DNA from: a virus
Reading direction: 5' to 3' (one strand)
Virus record (IMG/VR): IMGVR_UViG_3300021376_000307
Span: 1-26,047 of that record
DNA: 26,047 bases
Shown: positions 15,046-23,900 of the stretch, piece after piece
How positions within the stretch are numbered: position 1 is the first letter of the stretch
Layout of the letters: each line of letters starts with the position of its first letter
The notes under the pieces: model-generated
What the model saw: only the letters and a program-made list of their open reading frames with translations
The model's database searches: none
What the model was told of the DNA's origin: nothing
Program-made: the position numbers and the translations under genes

Positions 15046-15513
15046 ATGGCTGCTATTGTGTTGAATACTATAAGCTTACCAGCATCTGGTGCTCTATACA
15101 AAGACTTGTTATTGGATTTAAAAACTAATTATACTCAAAATACACAGTTACAAAAAAAACGCGAAATTAAAGATTTGCAGGTTTCACAAGATATAGGCGC
15201 AATAAAAAATAGTCTTTTTAACTTGTTCACAACTATGCCTGGACAAAAAATTCTTAATCCTATCTTTGGGTTAAATCTGACACAATATTTGTTTGTGCCA
15301 ATATCTGTTACGCAGGCCAGAATTATAGGTGAATCCATATTCACAGGTGTAAAAAAATTTGAGCCAAGAGTACAAATACGTAACATAAATGTTGAAACTG
15401 ACTATGATAATAATCAATATAGTATATTCATGACACTTGATGTGCCTAGTTTAAATGTTCAAAACTTAAGCCTGAAGGGAGTACTCAGCGAGTCTGGGTA
15501 TTATTTTGATTAA
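15046..15513 (+). CDS. 25: Baseplate wedge subunit gp25-like
   Basis: A small wedge protein at the sheath-baseplate contact, with the fold shared by type VI secretion TssE. The EPR core motif that defines the family is at residues 106-108 (KKFEPRVQI). Before it come the family segments GAIKNSLFNLFTTMPGQKI and LNPIFGLNLTQYLF, corresponding to the usual G-x-R-x-x-x-P-x-FG region. The C-terminus is beta-rich (IRNINVETDYDNNQYSIFM). At 155 residues it is slightly longer than T4 gp25 (132). It is followed 2 bases later by gp6, the same 25-6 order as in T4. Confidence 0.92.
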   Translation: MAAIVLNTISLPASGALYKDLLLDLKTNYTQNTQLQKKREIKDLQVSQDIGAIKNSLFNLFTTMPGQKILNPIFGLNLTQYLFVPISVTQARIIGESIFTGVKKFEPRVQIRNINVETDYDNNQYSIFMTLDVPSLNVQNLSLKGVLSESGYYFD

Positions 15514-15515
15514 TT

Positions 15516-17387
15516 ATGGCAAACAACGTTACAAACAATCCGTTTAGTTTGCCGTTAAATGCATATGCGGCGTTTGATGCTGCAAATTTAAAATCACTAA
15601 TGATACAACGGCTAACTGAAGGCGGTGTTTTTACAGATCAAATTTACGAGGGAAGTAATTTTAACAGCTTACTTGACGTTATTGCGTACAGCTATAATGT
15701 CTTGCTGTTCTATTTGAACAAATCTGCTAGTGAGAGTAGTTTTTCTCAAGCTCAAATTTACGAAAATATGAACCGCATAGTAAAAATTCTTAATTACAAC
15801 CCTGTTGGTTATCAGACAAGTGTTTTGTCTTTTGAAGCCACTGCGCCAGGTACTTTACCAACCGGTGTGTATACCATACCTAGGTATTCATATTTTACAA
15901 TTAATGGGGTAAACTATTCCTTCGCAAAAGATGCAACGTTTATAAAAACAACCGATAATGAAGAAATATTGACTCAGTTTAATAATTCAACGTTGCTATA
16001 TCAAGGCTCTTTTGTACCTTATTCCCCGTATGTCGCAAACGGCTCTCCGTTTGAAGAGTTTTCATTAGCTGTAACAGGAGAAAACGGCGGTGTAGAAATT
16101 ATAGATCATTCAAATGTTCATGTGTATGTATTGGATGAAACAGGAAAATACACCGAATGGAAAAGAACTAATACCTTGTATTTGGAAGAGGCTAATAGCA
16201 AAGTCTTTGAGTGTCGTTTGAACGAAAACCAGAGATATTCTTTAAAATTTGGTAATAATGTAAACGGTAAACAACTTCAACCAGGTAATATAGTATCTGT
16301 TTTTTATCTTAAAAGTGATAGTGTAGCAGGGGAGATCGGTAGCAATGTTTTAAACGGTAACAAGCTATTTTTATATAATGCACCTACCTTTACCCAAATT
16401 TTTAATGATGTAAAAGAGCAATTAACGTATGTAACAGCCTCGCAGGCAGGTACATTAGAATTTATTAATCCCGCGGCTAGTACTTTCTTTTCTGATTTAG
16501 AAGACGTCAACAGCATACGATCGAATGCAGCTAATACATTTAAAACACAATTCAGACTTGTTACAACGTCTGATTTTGATACCTATTTAAAAAATAATTA
16601 TAGCAATTTAATCTTAGATGCTAAAACAGTAAACAACTGGGAATACTTAGCAGAACACGTGAGGTATCTGTACAATCTTGGATTAAAATCACCAAATAGC
16701 GATAGTAGAGTATTGTTTAACCAAATTACTTTTGCGGATAGCTGTGATTTTAATAACGTTTACGTATACATTGTACCAAAGTTGCAGCTTTCTCCTAATG
16801 GTAATATTCGTAACAATTATGCTAGTACAGGGTTGAAAGACAAGATTATTAATGAACTGCAAAATATTAAACTCACCACCGCTGAAATAGTTATGATGGA
16901 TCCAGTATATATTGCAACGGGGCTAGGCATAGCCAGTAATGAAGAGATTAACAACCTACTTTTAACACCAGAAATAATAAATGAAACCAAATTAATTATC
17001 GGCCGGGCGCCGAATAGCGTTCTATCTGAAAATGAAATTAAAAATTTAGCAGCAAAAGTTATTCAAAATTATTTTAATGTTGAAAATGTCACGCTAGGAC
17101 AGGTAATTGATTTAGATGAAATATCAGCACAAATTTTGAAAATACCAGGCGCGACTTCTATAGCTACAACGCGCACATCCAATGGTGTTACAATTCAAAG
17201 AAGTGGAATTGTACTCCTAATGTTTAATCCAGTTTACAGCGACCCAGGTGAGGATATTCAAATAATTAACCAAACCGTTAAGCTGCCATATTTTAAAATA
17301 CCCTACCTGTACAACAGTAATAATATAACAAACAATATTGAAGTAATAACACCGGACGCCCAAGGCGCAAGTTTAAGGGAATATTAA
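15516..17387 (+). CDS. 6: Baseplate wedge subunit gp6-like (baseplate J family)
   Basis: gp6 dimers form the continuous ring that holds the wedges together. The protein has 623 residues (T4 gp6: 660). The N-terminal helical part has the typical LKSLMIQRLTEGGVFTD, SNFNSLLDVIAYSYNVLLFYLNKSASESSF and the helix IYENMNRIVKILNYNPVGY. A beta domain (FEATAPGTLP, RYSYFTING) leads to SLKFGNNVNGKQLQPG and GNIVSVFYLKS, the baseplate J signature, then a DFDTYLKNNY segment and a C-terminal alpha/beta part ending in YSDPGEDI. It follows gp25 by 2 bases and precedes the gp7-like gene by 3, as in T4 25-6-7. There is no strong Shine-Dalgarno, so translation is likely coupled to gp25. Confidence 0.93.
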   Translation: MANNVTNNPFSLPLNAYAAFDAANLKSLMIQRLTEGGVFTDQIYEGSNFNSLLDVIAYSYNVLLFYLNKSASESSFSQAQIYENMNRIVKILNYNPVGYQTSVLSFEATAPGTLPTGVYTIPRYSYFTINGVNYSFAKDATFIKTTDNEEILTQFNNSTLLYQGSFVPYSPYVANGSPFEEFSLAVTGENGGVEIIDHSNVHVYVLDETGKYTEWKRTNTLYLEEANSKVFECRLNENQRYSLKFGNNVNGKQLQPGNIVSVFYLKSDSVAGEIGSNVLNGNKLFLYNAPTFTQIFNDVKEQLTYVTASQAGTLEFINPAASTFFSDLEDVNSIRSNAANTFKTQFRLVTTSDFDTYLKNNYSNLILDAKTVNNWEYLAEHVRYLYNLGLKSPNSDSRVLFNQITFADSCDFNNVYVYIVPKLQLSPNGNIRNNYASTGLKDKIINELQNIKLTTAEIVMMDPVYIATGLGIASNEEINNLLLTPEIINETKLIIGRAPNSVLSENEIKNLAAKVIQNYFNVENVTLGQVIDLDEISAQILKIPGATSIATTRTSNGVTIQRSGIVLLMFNPVYSDPGEDIQIINQTVKLPYFKIPYLYNSNNITNNIEVITPDAQGASLREY

Positions 17388-17390
17388 TCC

Positions 17391-20300
17391 ATGTTACCTC
17401 TTAGTGCGGTACTAATAAGATGCACCGTTATTGATGATGATGCTTCAATTAATGTATACAGTAGCTACACATTACCAGGTACACCTTTTTATTTAAAACC
17501 CGTTTGGTTTGATACACAGCAACAAATTAACTACAGCCAATTTCAGATAATTTGGGATTTAGGTGATGGTACTGTAATGACTGGTCCAAGCGCACAGTAT
17601 TACTACAAATACCCAGGCATATACAATGTTACAGCAACATTGTACGATAGAAACGGAATACCACATTTAGTAACGTCCTCGTTAGACTCCACTACTGCTT
17701 ATCAAGTTCCTGTTTCACTTACAGCCATAAATGTATTGCCAGATTTGATCGTTTTTGAACCTTTTAAACCAACTAAAAACTCTGGCGTATACTTGTTACC
17801 TGCGGGTAAAAAGAGCGAGCCACTAAGAATACACAGATACAATAGTTGGCAAAACGACAGATTTTTAAAAGAAAATAACTATACTATAAACTTGTACGCA
17901 TCAGGTAGTAGTAGTGATTTTCTTTCTGTGGCGGACTACTACAAAGACAAATATGCTCATTTACGCAAATATTTTGGGTTTGTTGATACAGTTGTAAATA
18001 AAGACGGGATTGCAGAATCTAAATTAGTTGATTCGACCACTACAAATGCGGTTAGTGTATATGCTAGGCCTTCTAAGCGGGATGGCCGGTGGGATCAAGA
18101 GTTAACATTTTACTCCTCTCCTCTGCCTGGTACTTATTTTGCCGGTACAACAGGCACTACGTTAGACAACCATTTTACAAGTTATATTGATCAAACACCT
18201 GGCAGAACACAATCTACTGGTTTAATTTTTATTTTTGCTCACCCTGATACTTCTTATTTTAATGATAAAGAAACTATTTTTAACGACTATTACCCATCAT
18301 TACAATTTCCGGTCTATGGATATCAAAATTATCCTAGATGGAAAGTGCAATATTTGCGATCTATTTTTAATCCAGCAACAGAAATAGAAATAACCAGTAA
18401 TGGAATTACAGCAGAAGGTACGCAACAAACGCTGGGCTCATTAAGCGGTCAACAACTGCACTCTTTCAACATATACCCTATAAAGTGGACCGATTCTGAG
18501 ATTTCTTTTTGCTGTACGTTTAAAGATTCTGATTACTTTACTACAAAATGTTACCCCCCTATTTCTGGTTTTATTACTGATGGTACAGACCCAACACAAC
18601 TCAATACTATAAGCCTAGGTGTTTACCAGCTTAATGATTTAGATCCTTTTACACCAGTATCACCTGTTAGCTCAACATTAGTATCACAAGCCGTTTTTAA
18701 GCGCAACCCCTCTGTACCTGTATTCAACAAGCATGGTAGTTACTTTTGTGGTACTGTTTCTGTTCCTGTGGAGTGTAAAGTAGCGGTGTTATGTGCCTCA
18801 GCTCTCATAGTTGATGAGCCGCCCATAAGCCTTGGTATACCTTATGGATATGCTGGCCAGCCAGGTATTGGCAGTGTGAAGCGCTTTACCAAACGACCTA
18901 TATTTAGCAATTGTGAAGGTGAAGAAATAAGCTTTAAGTATAGAGGTGAATATGCCACGTACAATACCCCAGCCAATGCTAATCTAATAATTACATATGC
19001 ACCACTTGGTACTCATGGAAAAGGACAAGATAGAGTTATAATAGCAGATGCAGACACTGATACTATATTTTTCTATTCATCAAGCGGAAATATTTTAAAT
19101 AGCATATCTCTGGATAATGTACCTGTATACAGGCAGTTTGAGTCTCCACGTGTTGAAAATTTTAAAGGTACACTGAATAGTGCAAGCCCTTCAAATATTG
19201 CTACAGACAGCAAAGGAAATGTGTGGGTGTCTCTTTTTGATGCTGTATCGTGCATAAAGATAGATTACAGCACATTAACTGTTACAGCCTGCGCAGTACC
19301 TACCGAAAGAAACGTTGAATACATTAACTCGCCTCTGTATTATTCTTTAAAAACTTTTTTAAGCGGATATACTGGGGAGAACTCCTTACTGCCTACTTGT
19401 GTTGACACGGATTTAAATGATAATATTTTTGTAGGGTACAGCCACCCTGTAAGCGGTTTTATTTTTAAATATAGTTCTACAGGAAGAGTCTTAACCGCTA
19501 TTCCTGTTAATCCGTTGTTGTCCATTCAAGAAATATTAGTAGATAGAACTAATAGCGTATGGGCTGTAGCAAAGACGTTGAACAGTGGGCACGCAACTAA
19601 CCCGTTTAATGTTCAAGATATGGTATACAAATGGGATAATAATTTGACTTTACAGCCTGGGTTTCCTATAATTGGGTTAAAAAATATTGGAAATATAACT
19701 ATTGATTTGCAGCAAAATTTATGGCTCAATACAGGATTTTCTGAGTTAACTCGTATAACCCCTGCTGGTGCTACAACTACAATTGAGCTGGGTAGTCAAT
19801 ATAACAGTACAGAATATTATCAACCGATTGGCGGGATTGCATGCGACACTGACGGTTTTGTATGGGTTATACACAATTACAACGCTAGAATGTATTTCTA
19901 CCCGTCTACAATAGATACAACCCCCGCGACGGTTTCGCTATCTGGTTTATACTATTCTGATTTACCAGAAATATATTTGACTACGCCTGATGGTTCTAGA
20001 GCCTTTTACGGGGTGTTTGGTGACTGGACGGGTATACGATGGTTTAACAAGTATGTAGTTAAATCAGACCCACTGCCACGCATTGTACGAGGCAATAGCA
20101 ATCTATTTCAAATATTGCAAAAATCTCCAGTAATTAATAAAATAAATGAAGATTTTGATCAAACTAGTACTTTGAAAAGCTACATTCTTCAAGAGGGGTT
20201 GTTTGATAAAAAAGCATTATTAGATGACTTTGTAGGTCAAATTGTTGGAAACGTTGATAGCTCGCCTGAGACATTAGGAAAAACAGTATATGAAAAAATT

Positions 20301-20939
20301 GCTAATTTTGTAGGCAATATTTCTGATGTAGATACGTGCAATGTTGATGCATTAAAAAATATTTTTTCCCAAACAGGTTTAGAGATAGCTGATTTTGTCT
20401 CTGAATATCCACCTGGTTTGAAGAGAGCTGTAGATCTTTTATCGATCAAACAAAGTAAGCTGTTTGGATCACCTAATATTAATACCTATAGTTTTGAGCC
20501 TAGCGGTAGTAAAGACAATAATAATTTAGGAGATGAAATTCCGATTGATATTGGTAAATTTACAGTAGGTGAACCTATTGTTATCTATGAGCTTTTCAGT
20601 GAAAAATATGAAATTGTATATAATACCGTAGTACCAGAAACAAACGGGGTACCTGTTATTGCGGGTCAACCTTACCCTTTGAGTGGCATTAATTATGACT
20701 GGGGATGGGGGTTAGTAACCGGTACAAATAGTCAGACAGGTATGGACATAGCACCTTACTATAAGTTTTATAAATTTAAACAAGGACATTCAAAAAACAT
20801 GGTCGGGGGCATAATAGACTTTAAAAACCCGTTGACAACCATTACGCCAACGGAGAGCAGCTATAGTGACTGGATAGGTTTTGCAGGTGGTATGGAAACT
20901 GTTCTATCTCGCGCTATGTATAATGGGTTAAAATTATGA
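17391..20939 (+). CDS. Probable baseplate wedge protein gp7-like with PKD and beta-propeller modules
   Basis: A 1182-residue protein in the gp7 position. Residues about 30-95 form a PKD domain (IIWDLGDGTVMTG, then YYYKYPGIYNVTATLYDRNG). Residues about 540-870 hold a beta-propeller of the NHL/Vgb-like type with some six blades, each with a T/V-D-x-x-x-N-x-W/F-V core: IATDSKGNVWVSLF, VDTDLNDNIFVGY, ILVDRTNSVWAVAK, ITIDLQQNLWLNTG, IACDTDGFVWVIHN. The C-terminal ~250 residues (helices FDKKALLDDFVGQIVG, RAVDLLSIKQSKLFGSPN, then NLGDEIPIDIG and GEPIVIYELFSEKYEIVY) resemble the gp7-type end of marine T4-like phages. T4 gp7 (1032 aa) has no PKD or NHL propeller that I know of. A weak AAGGGA lies 10 bases before ATG. 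The gp7 role rests on position and C-terminal similarity. Confidence 0.58.
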   Translation: MLPLSAVLIRCTVIDDDASINVYSSYTLPGTPFYLKPVWFDTQQQINYSQFQIIWDLGDGTVMTGPSAQYYYKYPGIYNVTATLYDRNGIPHLVTSSLDSTTAYQVPVSLTAINVLPDLIVFEPFKPTKNSGVYLLPAGKKSEPLRIHRYNSWQNDRFLKENNYTINLYASGSSSDFLSVADYYKDKYAHLRKYFGFVDTVVNKDGIAESKLVDSTTTNAVSVYARPSKRDGRWDQELTFYSSPLPGTYFAGTTGTTLDNHFTSYIDQTPGRTQSTGLIFIFAHPDTSYFNDKETIFNDYYPSLQFPVYGYQNYPRWKVQYLRSIFNPATEIEITSNGITAEGTQQTLGSLSGQQLHSFNIYPIKWTDSEISFCCTFKDSDYFTTKCYPPISGFITDGTDPTQLNTISLGVYQLNDLDPFTPVSPVSSTLVSQAVFKRNPSVPVFNKHGSYFCGTVSVPVECKVAVLCASALIVDEPPISLGIPYGYAGQPGIGSVKRFTKRPIFSNCEGEEISFKYRGEYATYNTPANANLIITYAPLGTHGKGQDRVIIADADTDTIFFYSSSGNILNSISLDNVPVYRQFESPRVENFKGTLNSASPSNIATDSKGNVWVSLFDAVSCIKIDYSTLTVTACAVPTERNVEYINSPLYYSLKTFLSGYTGENSLLPTCVDTDLNDNIFVGYSHPVSGFIFKYSSTGRVLTAIPVNPLLSIQEILVDRTNSVWAVAKTLNSGHATNPFNVQDMVYKWDNNLTLQPGFPIIGLKNIGNITIDLQQNLWLNTGFSELTRITPAGATTTIELGSQYNSTEYYQPIGGIACDTDGFVWVIHNYNARMYFYPSTIDTTPATVSLSGLYYSDLPEIYLTTPDGSRAFYGVFGDWTGIRWFNKYVVKSDPLPRIVRGNSNLFQILQKSPVINKINEDFDQTSTLKSYILQEGLFDKKALLDDFVGQIVGNVDSSPETLGKTVYEKIANFVGNISDVDTCNVDALKNIFSQTGLEIADFVSEYPPGLKRAVDLLSIKQSKLFGSPNINTYSFEPSGSKDNNNLGDEIPIDIGKFTVGEPIVIYELFSEKYEIVYNTVVPETNGVPVIAGQPYPLSGINYDWGWGLVTGTNSQTGMDIAPYYKFYKFKQGHSKNMVGGIIDFKNPLTTITPTESSYSDWIGFAGGMETVLSRAMYNGLKL

Positions 20940-23900
20940 TGCTAGAATCCTATTCTTTTCAAAACAGCATCTTGGCCGATAAGCTTGATGCTCTAGATGT
21001 TTATTCACCAGTAACATTTTTGACTTGGCTTAGTCAAAAACAATTTTCCTCTGTTAATGTTGAAGAGCTATTTAAACAGTACAGAACATATATTATTGAG
21101 TGGGGTAGAAAAAAGAAAGTTTCTAAGCAGCAATCTGCAGCCACTGTAAGAGATGCATATGTTCAAGTCTTACGCGAACTAGTAATTAATTTTAGTACAG
21201 AAGAAGAAAAAAGATTTATAAGCAACTGTAATTTAAGTGATCCATCAGATTTAGATATTGTGCTTCCATTTTTCTTAGAAAAATTAAAACAGGTATGTAT
21301 TTTTTACAGTGTATCCAGAGAAGAGCCCAAAACCGCACACATACAACATTCACTAAGAGGCACCAACAAAGGGCTAGAAAAACTTATTAAAAAGTTAGTT
21401 TTTGATTCTGCGCAGATAGATCTTATAGTCCCTACTGCAATTCCCTGTGTATTTCCCCCACTCTCAGCACTAGCTCGTGATTTCAGCGTTTATGTAGAAG
21501 AGCTATATGATTTAGAGGATGCATATTTTAATGTACCCAATAATACAGCGTTTGCCCCTACATCCTCTCTTAGAGCTACCTTAAGTTCTGCTAATATTAA
21601 CATAGTTTCTTCCAATTTATATTTGAACTTCAAACAAGCAGTTGTTGATGCTATTAACCAGTATCCGTTCTTTCTTCAGTCTTTGGGCACTAATAATTTT
21701 ATTGTTAATCCTGTATTATCTGGTACAGAATATCAATATTTAAAAAGTAGAGATTTTATTACATACTTAAGCGGTGGCACAGATGATTTAAAAATTAAAC
21801 TTTCAAAATATCTTGCGCCGAAATATCTTGGAAATAATTTTTATTATCTAAGTACTGGTTCAACAATAACTAATTTTGTTTCTGGTCTTTTGTTTTCAGT
21901 TAAGCCACTCTCTGGCGCAGCAACATTAAACTTACTCAATAGACACTACCCATCAACCGCTACTGTGCCTAGTTTAGACACACTGTATACACAGTATCAA
22001 TTAGGCGGGTTTTTTCTGCCTCAACATCAAGGTCTTCTAATACACAATACACCTTCAAAATATTTTCAAGTTGATAGAGCTGCACTTACCCCTAATACTG
22101 TGTATGCGTTTGCCGATCCCTATGTTGCTGGTGGAAGCCCTGATGCTCCAATAACATACATTGTTGATGTTTCTTGGAATAAAAGACCCCGTAGCGATCA
22201 ATTTGCTTTTGGTGATGTGTTGTCCAACAGTTACAACTCACTATATTACGGGTATGAGAGCCGTGAGCAAGATTTGCAAGTAGATGTTACTGGGCTTTGC
22301 AAAACATATGATAATATTCAGTTCTGGGAAGGTCTAAAACAGGAAATATGGTCTGATAGTAAGGTGTGGCCAGGCATTGATCAGGTTGATTTTTACCCAT
22401 TAGACAGTAGACAATCCTCTTTGCTAGTGAATGATATGACGCCCACTTATTGGGGAAGCGATGTGTATGGTAATGAATATGGCCTTTTAAAGAAAACCAA
22501 CGCATTTAAGTCTATGTCATCAGTAGCTTACGATGGTAGTATGCTAGACAATAGTGAATCCCTCTTAGCAGCAACACCTAATGTTGTACAAAAGAGCATT
22601 TTTGATAAAAAGTACACTACACCTGGCATACTTTATTTTAGAAATAATGTAACTGGTTTAGTGTCTCCGGCCAGTGCAGCCCTTAGTGCAGTATTTTTTA
22701 AATACCCTTCATATGTAAAACAGGAACTAAATAGCTCTTTATATTATTTTGGCGTATATTTCGATACATTTATAGCAGAAACAGATAATTATGTAGTAAT
22801 TGATACTGTAACTTTTGACTTTAAAACTGATGCTGTTGTTATTAATAGCAACCCTGGCACCTTTATAAAGAGATGGACGTTTGATAAAAAATTAGAAAAA
22901 TTTGCCGGTGAATGGTATTCTGAATCAGAACAAGCTTTGTATTTGTGCTTCCTAACGCTAGATTCAGTTTTATCTGGTTCTAACTATCGACGTCTTTATC
23001 CTAAAATATTTAAAACAAAGCTTGCAGATATTAAGCTAACCCAGGTATATCCAAACCCGTCTTCAGATTTAGGTAAAACGTATTCACTAAGCGCTAATTT
23101 TAATGACCCGCCTCAAATTGACATGTTTAAAATTGAAGGTGTTAGTTTTAGTAGACTAGAAAAAACTAATTTATTCAATTTGACATATCTTGGGAAAAAT
23201 CTTAATAGTATTCCCCTGTTCGTCAACGAACAAATACAAAAAAATGACCCGTATTATGATTCTTATGAGCCTGAGTTATTTAAGCCTTACTATTTCAGTT
23301 ATGATAATAACTATGGTAACCCTTACCTGCCATTTTTCGTAAAGTATGCAGCATCATCCTCTGGTGTCGCAGGGGTTCATTTACCTCAAAGTTTAACTTT
23401 TGAAGTAGGTCAACAAAACAAAACTGGTACAACTTATCTTTACTGTGATGGTGTAAAACCTATTCAAATAAATGACATTGGCAAATATATTATACAATTT
23501 GATTGGGAATCTTATAACGAGGTAGGGATATTCATAGGGTGTAACTATTACAAAATAAGAAACATTGGTAATGACTTAGTATGGAACGCAGCTTCTCCAA
23601 ATGCCATAATTCTAGATCAATACGATGAAAAACTACTGGCTACAACATTTGAATTGTTTAGTAGTTTTAGCTTTGAGACATCTGGTGTAGATATATCATA
23701 CACGGTTAACGCTGGTCACCTTACTCAACCTGTTTCCATAGGCGACACCTCAATTTATGTTGCTTTAGACCTGACCCCTAGCTTGACTGCAGGTAGGCTT
23801 AGCGAAAGCGATATTGCCCGGGGTGTACCATATCCGCAAAGATTTGTACCTCCTTCTTCTAACTTTGTCTTAAAAATAGGTAATGTGCTCAACAGTCAAA

